Assembly: GCA_017303835.1 (NCBI GenBank)
Contig: JAFLBI010000001.1
Location: forward strand, 2,666,001-2,730,000
Source of the DNA: Chitinophagales bacterium
GTDB lineage: Bacteria; Bacteroidota; Bacteroidia; Chitinophagales; Chitinophagaceae
Direction: 5' to 3'
DNA: 64,000 bases
Part shown: one piece after another, positions 8,204 through 17,312 of the stretch
Layout of the letters: each line of letters begins with the position of its first letter
Position numbering within the stretch: position 1 is the first letter of the stretch
The notes under the pieces: generated by a model
The model's database searches: none
What the model was told of the DNA's origin: nothing
The model's input: only the letters and a program-made list of their open reading frames with translations
Translations under genes and position numbers: made by a program

Positions 8204-10915
8204 TTATTCGATGTTTGAACTTAACCAGCGTTCAACTAATTCTAGTGGCATGCCTTTTCGCTTAGCATAATCTTCCAGCTGATCGCGTTGAATTTTACCA
8301 ATACCAAAATACTGGCTTTGTGGATGTGCAAAATACCAACCGCACACCGAAGAAGCGGGGAACATAGCCAATGATTCTGTTAATGAAATACCTGTTTGGT
8401 TAGTAGCATCCAGTAAAGCAAAGAGTTTGTATTTCTCTGTATGATCAGGACAGGCAGGATAACCCGGTGCCGGACGAATACCCTGATATGCTTCTTTGAT
8501 CAAAGCTTCATTGCTCAGCGCTTCGTCAGGTACATAACCCCAGTATTGCTTACGCACAGCTTCGTGCAGGTATTCTGCAAAAGCTTCTGCCAAACGATCA
8601 GCCAATGCTTGCAACATGATTTTATTGTAATCATCATGCTGTGCTTCAAATGCTTTTACATGTGGTTCAATGCCATGAATGGTTACAGCAAATGCACCAA
8701 TATAATCTTGTTTGTTTGCAGCTGCAGGTGCAATGAAATCTGCCAATGATAAATTGGGTTGATCTGCCGCTTTCTGAATCTGCTGGCGCAGGAACTGCAG
8801 GGTAGTAGTTTCACTACCATTTTTCACTAGTACAGAATCCCCATCGCTGGCTGCCTGCCAGAAACCAATCACACCTTTGGGTGTTAACCAGTTTTCTTTG
8901 CTGATTCTATCCAATAAAGCATTGGCATCATTGTACAATTTGGTTGCTTCTGCGCCAACAACTGCATCATTCAGGATATCAGGGAAATTGCCATGCATTT
9001 CCCAAGCGATAAAAAATGGCTTCCAATCGATGTATGGGCGCAGTGTTTCTACACTAACACCTTCCATTAATTTGGTGCCGGTAAATTGCGGCTGCACTGG
9101 TTGAAAGTTCGCCCAATCAATCGCAACTTTCTTTTGCAAAGCATCTGCGTAGGGCAGATAGTTCTTAACAGACTTCTTGTTATCGAAACTTTCTTTGAGT
9201 TTGGTGTATTCTGTTTTCAGTTCAGTTAGAAATCCACCTTTCTGTTCCTTATTCAGCAATGAACCAGCAACGGTTACGCTACGGCTGGCGTCCAATACAT
9301 GTATCACGCCATTGGCGTATTCAGGTGCAATTTTCACTGCAGTGTGCATGCGTGAAGTAGTAGCGCCACCAATCAACAAAGGCTGCTTCATGTTGCGGCG
9401 CTTCATCTCTTTGGCAATATGGACCATTTCATCCAGCGAAGGTGTAATCAAACCACTCAGGCCAATGATATCTACATTTTCTTTTTCTGCTGTATCCAAA
9501 ATCTTATCGGCAGGCACCATCACACCCATATCGATGATATCGTAGCCATTACAGCCCAATACCACACCTACGATGTTCTTACCAATATCGTGTACATCAC
9601 CTTTTACGGTGGCGAGCAGAATCTTAGCTGCACCTGCACTTTCTGTATTGGTGGTTCCTGCAGCTTCGTGTGCAGCGCGACGTTCTTCTTTCTCAGCCTC
9701 GATAAAAGGTGTTAAGACAGCAACAGCTTTCTTCATTACACGTGCACTCTTCACTACCTGCGGCAGAAACATTTTACCACTGCCGAAGAGATCACCCACG
9801 ATATTCATACCATCCATGAGCGGACCTTCAATCACGTCTAATGGTCTGGGGTATTTGAGTCTGGCTTCTTCTGTATCAGCATCAATATGTTCAGTAATAC
9901 CATTGATGAGTGCGTGTGCTAATCGTTTTTCAACAGGCTCACTACGCCAAGCTTCATCTTTCTTTTCTTCCTTGCCTTTTGCTTTTACGGTTTCAGCAAA
10001 AGCAATCAGTTTCTCAGTGGCTTCGTTGTTGTCGTTATTGCGGTTGAGGATCACATCTTCGCAGAGATTGCGCAGCTGTGGTTCAATTTCATCATAAACC
10101 TGGAGTTGACCCGCATTCACAATACCCATATCCATGCCGGCTTTGATGGCATGGAAGAGAAATACCGCATGCATGGCTTCGCGTACATGGTCGTTACCAC
10201 GGAAAGAGAAAGAAAGATTGCTGACACCACCGCTTACTTTGGTCAGCGGCATCAATTGTTTGATCTCGCGGGTAGCTTCAATAAAATCAACACCATAGTT
10301 GTTGTGCTCTTCCAAGCCTGTGGCAACAGCGAAAATATTGGGGTCGAAAATGATGTCTTGCGGATCGTAGCCAACTTGCTCCGTCAGAATTTTATACGCC
10401 CTGTGGCAGATTTCTACTTTTCTTTCTTTGGTATCTGCCTGGCCTTTTTCATCAAAAGCCATCACGATCACCGATGCGCCAAATGCTTTACAGATAAATG
10501 CTTGCTCAATGAATTTGGCTTCACCTTCCTTCATGGAGATGGAGTTCACGATACATTTACCCTGCACGCATTTCAATCCTGCTTCAATGATCTCAAACTT
10601 AGAGCTATCGATCATGATCGGAATACGGGCAATATCCGGTTCGCTCTGCAAGAGGTTCAGAAATGTGGTCATGGCTTGTACACCATCCAGTAGTGCATCA
10701 TCCATGTTCACATCTAATACCTGTGCACCGTTCTCTACTTGTTGGCGGGCAACAGATAAAGCTTCTTCGTATTTATTCTCTTTAATGAGGCGTGCAAATT
10801 TCTTGGAACCGGTTACATTGGTTCTTTCACCTACGTTTACAAAATTGGTCTCCGGGCGAACAATTAGTGGTTCAAGTCCGGAAAGGCGCAGGTATGGTTT
10901 GATTGTTGTTGGCAT
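8204..10915 (-). CDS. metH: Methionine synthase, pterin/B12/reactivation part
   Basis: C-terminal portion of cobalamin-dependent methionine synthase, which makes methionine from homocysteine and 5-methyl-tetrahydrofolate. The order is: pterin-binding barrel (about residues 20-290, [11 protein letters not shown]), cap and B12-binding domain (D-V-H-D-I-G-K, the His being the lower axial cobalt ligand, then G-G-A-T-T-S), and activation domain (about 600-900, with [10 protein letters not shown] for SAM binding). At 903 aa it lacks the homocysteine-binding barrel, which the adjacent gene encodes. It starts 1 nt after that gene's stop, suggesting translational coupling. Confidence 0.95.
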   Translation of the reverse strand: MPTTIKPYLRLSGLEPLIVRPETNFVNVGERTNVTGSKKFARLIKENKYEEALSVARQQVENGAQVLDVNMDDALLDGVQAMTTFLNLLQSEPDIARIPIMIDSSKFEIIEAGLKCVQGKCIVNSISMKEGEAKFIEQAFICKAFGASVIVMAFDEKGQADTKERKVEICHRAYKILTEQVGYDPQDIIFDPNIFAVATGLEEHNNYGVDFIEATREIKQLMPLTKVSGGVSNLSFSFRGNDHVREAMHAVFLFHAIKAGMDMGIVNAGQLQVYDEIEPQLRNLCEDVILNRNNDNNEATEKLIAFAETVKAKGKEEKKDEAWRSEPVEKRLAHALINGITEHIDADTEEARLKYPRPLDVIEGPLMDGMNIVGDLFGSGKMFLPQVVKSARVMKKAVAVLTPFIEAEKEERRAAHEAAGTTNTESAGAAKILLATVKGDVHDIGKNIVGVVLGCNGYDIIDMGVMVPADKILDTAEKENVDIIGLSGLITPSLDEMVHIAKEMKRRNMKQPLLIGGATTSRMHTAVKIAPEYANGVIHVLDASRSVTVAGSLLNKEQKGGFLTELKTEYTKLKESFDNKKSVKNYLPYADALQKKVAIDWANFQPVQPQFTGTKLMEGVSVETLRPYIDWKPFFIAWEMHGNFPDILNDAVVGAEATKLYNDANALLDRISKENWLTPKGVIGFWQAASDGDSVLVKNGSETTTLQFLRQQIQKAADQPNLSLADFIAPAAANKQDYIGAFAVTIHGIEPHVKAFEAQHDDYNKIMLQALADRLAEAFAEYLHEAVRKQYWGYVPDEALSNEALIKEAYQGIRPAPGYPACPDHTEKYKLFALLDATNQTGISLTESLAMFPASSVCGWYFAHPQSQYFGIGKIQRDQLEDYAKRKGMPLELVERWLSSNIE

Positions 10916-10916
10916 A

Positions 10917-11936
10917 CTAATAAGCAGTTTCTACAACAGGTAATGGTCTTGGTGTAATGGTGCGCACATGCTGTGCGATGTGGCGAATATGGTCGGGCGT
11001 AGTACCGCAGCAACCACCTACAATATTTACAAAGCCTTCTTTGGCCCATTCTTCTAAGAAATGACCAGTTTGATGCGGTTCTTCATCATATTCGCCCATG
11101 GCGTTAGGTAAACCGGCATTGGGATAAGCAGATACATAGCATGATGCGATCTGCGAGAGTTCCTCAATATGGCTGCGCATTTCCTTGGCACCGAGTGCAC
11201 AGTTGAGACCAACACTCAATGGTTTGGCGTGCATCACAGATACATAGAAAGCTTCAAGTGTTTGTCCGCTCAATGTTCTACCCGATGCATCGGTGATGGT
11301 ACCGCTGATCATGATCGGCAGCTCAGGCTTACCTGTTTCGCGGAAGAATTGCTTGATAGCGAAGATGGCTGCTTTGGCGTTGAGGGTATCGAAGATGGTT
11401 TCAATCAATAAAATATCTGCACCACCGTCAACCAGTCCGCGAATTTGTTCTGTATAAGCTTTTACTACTTCATCAAAAGTAACTGCACGGAAGCCGGGAT
11501 TGTTGACGTCTGGTGAAAGGCTCAGTGTTTTGTTGAGCGGACCGATAGCACCTGCTACATAAGCGTGGGTTCTGCCTTCAACTGGACCATTAGCAAAGAA
11601 TTCAGCCACAGCAGTTTTTGCACATTGTGCAGCAGCTACATTGAGTTCATAAGCCAGCTCCTGCATATCATAATCTGCTTGCGCGATGAAGGTGCTGCTG
11701 AAGGTGTTGGTTTCGATGATATCGGCACCTGCAGACAAGTATTGCTTATGGATATCGATGATGATGCGCGGATTGGTGATGCAGAGCAAGTCGTTATTGC
11801 CTTTTACATCGCAATGCCAATTTTGGAAACGCTCGCCGCGGTAATCGGCTTCTTCCAGTTTGTGCCGCTGGATCATAGTGCCCATGGCACCATCTATGAC
11901 CAGGATGCGTTTACTCAGTTCTTCTCTGATGTTCAT
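10917..11936 (-). CDS. metH: Methionine synthase, homocysteine-binding subunit
   Basis: A 339-aa homocysteine S-methyltransferase barrel (start [20 protein letters not shown]). It equals the N-terminal module of MetH. The zinc ligands are visible: Cys in G-L-N-C-A-L-G and the Cys-Cys pair in [11 protein letters not shown]. An in-frame start 81 nt upstream would add a low-complexity peptide and was not used. It is the first gene of a two-gene unit with the remaining MetH domains. The leader contains possible RNA structure (11958-12019). Confidence 0.93.
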   Translation of the reverse strand: MNIREELSKRILVIDGAMGTMIQRHKLEEADYRGERFQNWHCDVKGNNDLLCITNPRIIIDIHKQYLSAGADIIETNTFSSTFIAQADYDMQELAYELNVAAAQCAKTAVAEFFANGPVEGRTHAYVAGAIGPLNKTLSLSPDVNNPGFRAVTFDEVVKAYTEQIRGLVDGGADILLIETIFDTLNAKAAIFAIKQFFRETGKPELPIMISGTITDASGRTLSGQTLEAFYVSVMHAKPLSVGLNCALGAKEMRSHIEELSQIASCYVSAYPNAGLPNAMGEYDEEPHQTGHFLEEWAKEGFVNIVGGCCGTTPDHIRHIAQHVRTITPRPLPVVETAY

Positions 11937-11957
11937 TCGTTTGTATTTAGCTGGGCT

Positions 11958-12019
11958 GGTTGTTGCCGATGCAGTGAGTGACACAACAGGTGTTGGGCCA
12001 TGCTGTTCAGCCGGCAACC
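11958..12019 (-). promoter_or_regulatory. Possible structured leader of the split metH unit
   Basis: On the minus strand, GGTTGCCG (12019-12012) can pair with CGGCAACAACC (11968-11958, small bulge), enclosing the hairpins GCTGAACAGC (12011-12002) and CAAC-ACCT-GTTG (11995-11984). This makes a three-way junction 22 nt before the start codon. It does not match the SAM-I, SAM-II, SAH or cobalamin riboswitch cores that I know, so identity is open. Confidence 0.3.
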
Positions 12020-12103
12020 AAATAGAACCTAATTAACGCAGGAAACTGACGGGGGGGCAGTAGTCGGGCGTTTATTAGTTCTGTTGGTTGCGGTACAACC
12101 ATG

Positions 12104-12146
12104 AAAAACCGGAAGGCCGAACAATAAACAAATCCGCCTTCCGGTT
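12104..12146 (-). terminator. Hairpin terminator after the YceI gene
   Basis: AACCGGAAGGC (12107-12117) pairs perfectly with GCCTTCCGGTT (12136-12146). On the minus strand a T-run follows. It closes the block that begins with the ECF sigma gene at 17883. Confidence 0.8.
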
Positions 12147-12190
12147 GCGAAATTAGGCTGTTTGTACAGAACAGCCAATACTTGGGGGTA

Positions 12191-12727
12191 TTAATATGCT
12201 GCTGTAACAGTGATTTCCAGCTCTTTGGCGATGGCTTTGCCGATCTCGCTGCCGCTGATATTGAAATCTGTTATCTTAATCTTGAACACACTCTTGAGGG
12301 AAACTTTACCCTTGGTAATGGTAATGCTACCGGTTGCTTTGGTTTTCTTGGTTACACCATGGATAATCAAATCACCTTCTGCAGTGGCAGGATAAGTACC
12401 GTCTTTCGCGAAATTGATGGCAGCGATATTGGTGATCTTGCCTTTGAACTCACCCTTGGGGAACTTACTGCTCTCCAGGTAATCATCGTTGAAGTGCTGC
12501 TGCATCAATTCATTTTCAAAGCGAAAACCTTTAATGAGCACCATAAACTGCATGGCGCCGGTCTTTGTATCCAGCTTGGATACGGCTTGGTTATTAGTGG
12601 CTTCAATGTCTTCAGTTGGGGTAGAAGAAAAGAAGCGGATTTGTCCGGCTTTCGTCTGTAAAACCTGTGCCTGAACGGTTGTTGTAGCGGCCATCAGTAG
12701 CAGGCCCATCCAGAATTGCTTGTACAT
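12191..12727 (-). CDS. YceI family protein (copy 1)
   Basis: A 178-aa exported protein with signal peptide (ending T-V-Q-A-Q). It has the YceI lipocalin-like pattern: F-F-S-S-T-P-x-E-D-I-E-A near the N-terminus, the F-x-F-E-x-x-L-M-Q-x-H-F-N block, Y-L-E-S-S-K-F-P, and a G-x-L-x-I-H-G-V-T-[KR] strand. YceI barrels bind isoprenoid lipids such as polyprenol or quinone. A paralogue lies in the same block at 14156-14698 with the same block order. It is last in the block, 8 nt after the OB-fold gene, and is followed by a terminator. Confidence 0.9.
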   Translation of the reverse strand: MYKQFWMGLLLMAATTTVQAQVLQTKAGQIRFFSSTPTEDIEATNNQAVSKLDTKTGAMQFMVLIKGFRFENELMQQHFNDDYLESSKFPKGEFKGKITNIAAINFAKDGTYPATAEGDLIIHGVTKKTKATGSITITKGKVSLKSVFKIKITDFNISGSEIGKAIAKELEITVTAAY

Positions 12728-12735
12728 ACTTGATC

Positions 12736-13152
12736 TTATTGTTTGGTTACTATCGCATCAATTACAACTACATCACTCAAGAAGCCTGTACAAACCCCTT
12801 TGATGGTGATTGTTTTACCCGTTTCAATACCGGGTGTTTCTTGCTTTAATGTGCAGTACACATTAGAGAATTCATCCTCACTTTTAAGTGTAATCGTTGG
12901 TTTGCCTTCCGCATCAGGCTTTACTTCACTTACTGTTCCGGTGATTTCAAGTGCTTTGTTGAGGTACTGCACATTGGCATTGGGCTCATTCTCCTGATAG
13001 GCTTTTACCAGTGCTGCCGCGGTAACAGCTATCCCTTTTTCATCAGCCACATCTCTTTTAAAGTGTGTAGGACGGTAGAAGATAAAATACCAGATACCAA
13101 GAATACCTAATGCTACAACAGCCAGGAATCCCAGAATTAGTTTCTTTTTCAT
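12736..13152 (-). CDS. Membrane-anchored OB-fold protein
   Basis: A 138-aa protein with an N-terminal transmembrane segment (about residues 5-26) and a periplasmic domain. The pattern A-x-x-L-V-x-A-Y-x-x-N-E-x-x-A-x-x-x-Y-x-x-K-x-L-x-[IV]-x-G-x-V resembles the tRNA_anti-like (OB-fold) family common in Bacteroidota; the two cysteines (in V-Y-C-T-L-K and K-G-V-C-T-G) could be paired. Role unknown. It lies 8 nt before the YceI gene and is preceded by an 86-bp gap containing a possible internal promoter. Confidence 0.75.
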   Translation of the reverse strand: MKKKLILGFLAVVALGILGIWYFIFYRPTHFKRDVADEKGIAVTAAALVKAYQENEPNANVQYLNKALEITGTVSEVKPDAEGKPTITLKSEDEFSNVYCTLKQETPGIETGKTITIKGVCTGFLSDVVVIDAIVTKQ

Positions 13153-13169
13153 GTGAGCGGTTTGCGGTG

Positions 13170-13206
13170 TAAAGATACGAATACAATAATTACATGTATG
13201 TACATG
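13170..13206 (-). promoter_or_regulatory. Possible internal promoter with palindrome
   Basis: The minus strand reads TATCTTTA (13177-13170), one mismatch from TAnnTTTG. A near-palindrome (arms CATGTA 13193-13198 and TACATG 13201-13206) lies where the -33 region should be. It could give separate control to the OB-fold and terminal YceI genes. Confidence 0.35.
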
Positions 13207-13238
13207 AATTGTTCGAAATCCGGAAAATTAACAGGGTA

Positions 13239-14144
13239 TTACCAGTTCTGCTTGAGTTCTTTGGATTTTACCAAAGTGAATACTCTGGAAATATTGAAGC
13301 CAAAATGGATATCGCCTTTGCCCCAGCGGCCGGTAGTTTCTGTAATAAACGTACGTTCTGTCATACCCGTTGAGTTGGTAAGTTGCAATTGGAAAACATG
13401 GCCCCCAGTTTCTATATCAAAGCCGAAAGAGAGCGAATTGTAATAGCCGCTGAGTTGATTGATTTGATGGTAATACTCACTGGTGAGATGCACTCTTTTA
13501 GAAAGTCTTTGTCTGCCGGCGATGCCTATTGAGAAAAGGTCGTTTGGATCGTTGCTTTGCGGTACATAATTATAGTGTATGATGGTTGGCATCAATTGTA
13601 TGGCAGTGGCTTCTGAAAACTTTCTGGCAATGATTAACTGGTGGGCATAATAGAGTCGATCTGAAAAACTCCATTTCACGGCTGGATCTGGTTCCTTAAG
13701 CGTTTTCAGCATACCTGTGAATACATAGCTCAAAGAGATAGGCATGGCATGTTCGCCTGTGGTTTGGCGAAGAATCTTGTATTTCAGAAAAGCATCAAAC
13801 TGTTTTTCAAAAGTGCTTCTGCCAAAGCCAACCATGAGCCTATCTGATATTCCATAATCTAGCCCCATACGCATACTGGCATTGTCTAAACCAAAGAGAT
13901 CATATGCGCCTTGGTTCAGTCTGCCGAAACGGTGGCTGATTTTAAAATCCAGAATACCCTTGCCCACATTTTCAATGGTATGTCCGTTAACCAATCGAGT
14001 TGTTTTAAATGTAGCAATAACCAGTTCTTTTGGTTGGTTGGACTTTTGCGCTTCATCCATCTCTTTAAAAAGATCGCGCTCCTGCGCTATCAGCGGAGCT
14101 GTGATGCCAGAATAGAATAACAATAGTGTTATGATTTGCTTCAT
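13239..14144 (-). CDS. DUF5777 beta-barrel protein
   Basis: A 301-aa outer-membrane-like protein (start MKQIITLLLFYSG, signal peptide). The segment containing G-H-T-I-E-N-V-G-K-G-I-L-D-F-K-I-S-H-R-F-G and Y-D-L-F-G-L-D-N-A is characteristic of DUF5777. The rest alternates hydrophobic residues as in a barrel, though the C-terminal residue is Trp rather than Phe. Function unknown; the gene sits between the two YceI genes. The start 27 nt upstream would put a charged peptide ahead of the signal and was rejected. The start lies 11 nt from the end of the preceding YceI gene. Confidence 0.82.
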   Translation of the reverse strand: MKQIITLLLFYSGITAPLIAQERDLFKEMDEAQKSNQPKELVIATFKTTRLVNGHTIENVGKGILDFKISHRFGRLNQGAYDLFGLDNASMRMGLDYGISDRLMVGFGRSTFEKQFDAFLKYKILRQTTGEHAMPISLSYVFTGMLKTLKEPDPAVKWSFSDRLYYAHQLIIARKFSEATAIQLMPTIIHYNYVPQSNDPNDLFSIGIAGRQRLSKRVHLTSEYYHQINQLSGYYNSLSFGFDIETGGHVFQLQLTNSTGMTERTFITETTGRWGKGDIHFGFNISRVFTLVKSKELKQNW

Positions 14145-14155
14145 AATAGGTTTGT

Positions 14156-14698
14156 TTAGTCGAATTTGCATTTTACGCTCACTTCTACTTCGCGTGCAAT
14201 TTTATCGCCGATATAGGAACCGTTAATGTTGTAATCTCTCAAAGCAACTTTAAATATGCTTTCAATGGTTACTCCGCCGCTGTTCACCATGACATTACCT
14301 TTTGTGATCACACGCTGGCTTACGCCGTGTAGGGTAAGTGTGCCATCTGCTGTGATTGGATAAATGCCATTTTTAGAAAGATCAATTTCTTGCATCTTAT
14401 TAATGTATCCCTTGAAAACTGCACTTGGATACTTAGTGCTTTCCAGATAGTTTTCATTGAAATGGTCTTGCATCAATTGATTGTCGAATTTGAATCCTTT
14501 AATCAAAACAGATACCACCAATTGACCGGTTTTCTCAGCTAGTTTACTTTCAGCCTGTAGATTAATGGCACGTATAGTTTCAACTGGTGTACTCGCGTTG
14601 AATTTAATTATGCCATTTTTAGAGCTGAGTACCCTTTGGGCTGATAATCCTAAACAGTTAGTTAGCAATAGTATGCTCAATAATATTCGTGTGATCAT
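14156..14698 (-). CDS. YceI family protein (copy 2)
   Basis: A 180-aa exported YceI protein with signal peptide (ending L-S-A-Q). It shares with copy 1 the order F-N-A-S-T-P-V-E-T-I-R-A, G-F-K-F-D-N-Q-L-M-Q-D-H-F-N, Y-L-E-S-T-K-Y-P and L-T-L-H-G-V-S. The sequences differ enough that this is an old duplication or separate recruitment. It follows the c-type lipoprotein gene by 14 nt. Confidence 0.9.
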   Translation of the reverse strand: MITRILLSILLLTNCLGLSAQRVLSSKNGIIKFNASTPVETIRAINLQAESKLAEKTGQLVVSVLIKGFKFDNQLMQDHFNENYLESTKYPSAVFKGYINKMQEIDLSKNGIYPITADGTLTLHGVSQRVITKGNVMVNSGGVTIESIFKVALRDYNINGSYIGDKIAREVEVSVKCKFD

Positions 14699-14712
14699 AC
14701 AAGTTTTGATGG

Positions 14713-15090
14713 TTAATTATTTAAGCTGCCTCTATTGATCCATGCGCGAATCTTATTGATAGAGCAGTCTGGTAATTTGCTTGTATTTTTGGGCATATTC
14801 GATGCTAGGCCGTTGTGTAGAATCGAATTAAGTAGCAAACCATTGGTTGCGTAAGTACGAACACTAGTATAAGTATCCAGCTTAATGCCTGCTCCAAGAC
14901 TGGCACTTCCACTGTGGCAGCTATAGCAGCTGGCTTGTAGAATCGGAACAATATTCGTCTGATAACTTATGCTGGTTGTGTCGCAGCTATTATTTCCTGG
15001 CAAGCTAATTGCGCCCTTCTTGTACGTGCAGGCATAGATCGCCGTAAAAAACAAAAATGTCGCGCATTTTAAAAGATCAGCAGTCCTCAT
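14713..15090 (-). CDS. Monoheme c-type cytochrome lipoprotein
   Basis: A 125-aa lipoprotein precursor: hydrophobic signal then lipobox-like A-I-Y-A-C with Cys21. One heme c motif is visible, Cys55-Y-S-Cys58-His59, and Met99 in S-N-M-P is the likely distal ligand. The arrangement (I-V-P-I-L-x-x-x-C-x-x-C-H, then L-x-T-Y, then M-P and a final I-x-x-W-I-x-x-G) is that of planctomycete-type cytochrome c domains. It would be a small periplasmic electron carrier tethered to a membrane. The next gene upstream encodes a second protein of the same type. Confidence 0.85.
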   Translation of the reverse strand: MRTADLLKCATFLFFTAIYACTYKKGAISLPGNNSCDTTSISYQTNIVPILQASCYSCHSGSASLGAGIKLDTYTSVRTYATNGLLLNSILHNGLASNMPKNTSKLPDCSINKIRAWINRGSLNN

Positions 15091-15122
15091 AGTTATGTTG
15101 ATTGTTAGTCTAGCTGGATTGA

Positions 15123-15971
15123 TTAGTCAATGAATCTACCTCCTGCATTAACCCAGGCGGTAATTTTATTCTTGTCTGCTGCTGAGAGTTGTCCGCCTGT
15201 AGGCATGAATGAGGGGTTACCATCAACTGCCCTTGCTTTAATGCGGTCTTTTTGTTGCACAATTACACAGTCTTTGCTAAAGTCAATACCATTTTGCGGA
15301 CTGGAGCCTCCATGACAGCTCACACAGTTTGTCTGAATGATTTGTCTTACGTCTGTAAAACGAGTTCCTGCAGCAACTGAGCTTACGGTGAAACTATTTG
15401 TCTTCAAGCAGCCATCAGCATCCTTAACACCAATTGTGTGTGTGCCAGCAGCAATATTGCTGAATACATTGCTCGATTGAAAAGTGCCATTATTCACGTT
15501 ATAAGTGAAGCCGGTACTTCCACTTGCTGAAACAGTGATACTGCCCGTTCCTGCACAGGGGTCTGAATTGGTTGTATTGGCAGTTATCGTAATAGTCTTA
15601 CCAGTACATACATCTGGCGCAGTAATGGTAAATGAACCAGTTCCGGTACAGCCATTACTGTTACGTGCCGTAATTGTGTACACACCTGCTGTGAGATTGC
15701 TAAAAGTACCGGATGACTGGAAACTGCCATTGTTGATACTAAAGCTGAATCCGCTGCCACCGGTAGCGCTTGCTGCAATACTGCCGTTATTTCCATTTAT
15801 GGTTGTCACATTCGAAACTGTTGCTGTAACTGTAACGGTAATACCAGCACACGGGTTTGGTGTTGGTGCTGGGGTACTGTCTCCGCCAGATTTTGAACAG
15901 CTGTACACTAGACATACGATGAGTATGGGCAATAAGGTTTTGTATAACCTTTTCGGGTTATTCATCTTCAT
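15123..15971 (-). CDS. Lipoprotein: two SprB-like repeats fused to cytochrome c
   Basis: A 282-aa lipoprotein (lipobox L-V-Y-S-C, Cys25). Two SprB-like repeats of about 75 residues (about 41-119 and 121-197) share A-x-G-S-x-x-A-S-A-x-G-x-x-G-F and N-N-G-x-F-Q-S-S with F-S-N-[LI]-x-A-G. They are followed by a monoheme domain with Cys216-V-S-Cys219-His220 and Met256 in F-M-P-T-G-G. SprB repeats normally occur in large gliding adhesins; here they probably act as a spacer that holds the heme away from the membrane (inference). It begins 12 nt after the anti-sigma/barrel gene. Confidence 0.85.
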   Translation of the reverse strand: MKMNNPKRLYKTLLPILIVCLVYSCSKSGGDSTPAPTPNPCAGITVTVTATVSNVTTINGNNGSIAASATGGSGFSFSINNGSFQSSGTFSNLTAGVYTITARNSNGCTGTGSFTITAPDVCTGKTITITANTTNSDPCAGTGSITVSASGSTGFTYNVNNGTFQSSNVFSNIAAGTHTIGVKDADGCLKTNSFTVSSVAAGTRFTDVRQIIQTNCVSCHGGSSPQNGIDFSKDCVIVQQKDRIKARAVDGNPSFMPTGGQLSAADKNKITAWVNAGGRFID

Positions 15972-15983
15972 GGTTAGTTGGTT

Positions 15984-17312
15984 TTATTGTTTCTTACTTT
16001 GGTTGAATGGTCGAATGATCAGGCTGGTGTAAACGCCTAAGCTCATCAGTTTGATATTGCCGGAACCTACACCTCCGAGTGGCAGTCGTGCAAAAGGCTC
16101 TACTTCAAAAAACAATCTTTCATGAATTCGTGCACGTAAGCCTGCTGAGAAAGATGCTATCCCCATCGGATAATTCCTGCTTGTATCATACGCAACATGT
16201 CGTAGGTATGGTTGCCCGTTATTGACAGATAAATAATAATTGTAGTTTTCTTTTTTCATCAAATAACTACTTAAGCCTGCTGCTGTAAACCAGCTCCATT
16301 TTTTCTCGGGCTGAGCGGTATATCTAAATTGTATTGGAATTTCCCACATATCGCAGAAGCCATTTACCCAATAAAGTTTAGCATTGGGCCAGTAGGCTTT
16401 CAAAGTGTAGTCTTCACCTGCAACTTTGTATTGCTTTCTCGTCATGATAGCACCTGTTCTTAAGCTCCAGTGATTGTTGAGCGGAATACCTATAACAATA
16501 CCTGCGTTGGTTCCAGGTTGGTCCCAATACTTAAACTTTACAGTGCTGGCATCCATTCCATAAACAAGCCCGATTTCCCATTTGGAAGGAGTTTTCTTGG
16601 TTGTTTTTGGTTCAATCTTTTTTGGTGATGAAGGCGTTGTGTCTAAGTTATTAGCTGGGTTTTCTAAGGCACTCTTTTGTAAAGTGCTACTTGCAATAGA
16701 AGTGTCAGTACTTTGCTCAGTGCTCGTACTTTTTTCCTCAACCTTATTGTTTAGTTTAGACGGTTTTGTATCGTCCATAAATACTGAGCTATTTCGGGAT
16801 ATGCCTTTAACTGAAACTGCGGTAGTGTTCGTGTTTGTTTTTCTACTGCTGTATGAAGCATCAGAAACTTGTGCTTCAGGGGTTATGTTTTTTCGGATAT
16901 TGATTGAAAAGACTTTTTTACTTGTGCTATTTTTATCCGGCTGAGCGGTGATAAAAGTTGAAGCTTGCGTTTGTGCAGTATTGTTCTGTGTTATTGAAGT
17001 TCTGACTTTTTCTATGTTGACAGATTTAGTAGGTGTCGTATTCTGTGTCTCTGCAGCTTTGCTTGCCGCAGGCTGTGCATCAGGAAGTACCGTAGTTGGA
17101 TTCAGTTCATAAATACCATAAGCAATGCAAAGGCTGATACCGGCGAATAACCAGAAAAAGATGGCTCTTCTGCGTTTCTTTTTCTCTACCGGCATAACCA
17201 GGTCAAGCTTTTGCTCAATCAATTGCCAATCGGGTGCAGCCGCATCCGGATGATAGTGCTCGGCAGCTTGTCTGCCCAGACGTTCTATATCGTCATTCCA
17301 TGCTTCAGGCAT
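15984..17312 (-). CDS. Anti-sigma-like / beta-barrel hybrid protein
   Basis: A 442-aa protein with three parts. A short cytoplasmic N-terminus (about 1-45, W-N-D-D-I-E-R-L-G-R and A-P-D-W-Q-L-I-E-Q-K-L) resembles the sigma-binding start of Bacteroidota anti-sigma factors. One transmembrane segment follows a K-K-K-R-R-R stop (about 47-68). Then comes a long Ser/Thr/Asn-rich linker (about 75-245) and a C-terminal domain (about 250-440) with alternating strands like small outer-membrane barrels. Its start overlaps the sigma gene's end by 8 nt, so the pair is translationally coupled. Whether the C-terminal part reaches the outer membrane or is a periplasmic sensor is not known. Confidence 0.75.
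   Translation of the reverse strand: MPEAWNDDIERLGRQAAEHYHPDAAAPDWQLIEQKLDLVMPVEKKKRRRAIFFWLFAGISLCIAYGIYELNPTTVLPDAQPAASKAAETQNTTPTKSVNIEKVRTSITQNNTAQTQASTFITAQPDKNSTSKKVFSINIRKNITPEAQVSDASYSSRKTNTNTTAVSVKGISRNSSVFMDDTKPSKLNNKVEEKSTSTEQSTDTSIASSTLQKSALENPANNLDTTPSSPKKIEPKTTKKTPSKWEIGLVYGMDASTVKFKYWDQPGTNAGIVIGIPLNNHWSLRTGAIMTRKQYKVAGEDYTLKAYWPNAKLYWVNGFCDMWEIPIQFRYTAQPEKKWSWFTAAGLSSYLMKKENYNYYLSVNNGQPYLRHVAYDTSRNYPMGIASFSAGLRARIHERLFFEVEPFARLPLGGVGSGNIKLMSLGVYTSLIIRPFNQSKKQ

Noticed and set aside
9573-10693. Long open frames on the plus strand opposite the metH gene (up to 195 codons).
   Set aside because: Mirror frames of a well-conserved gene. Composition follows the opposite strand's codon pattern and no motif is recognisable.
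12001-12019. GGGCCA...GCCGGCAACC on the plus strand resembles the P2/P3 part of a SAM-I riboswitch.
   Set aside because: It is on the strand opposite to metH, lacks the GAGGGA core and is explained better by the stem found on the metH strand.
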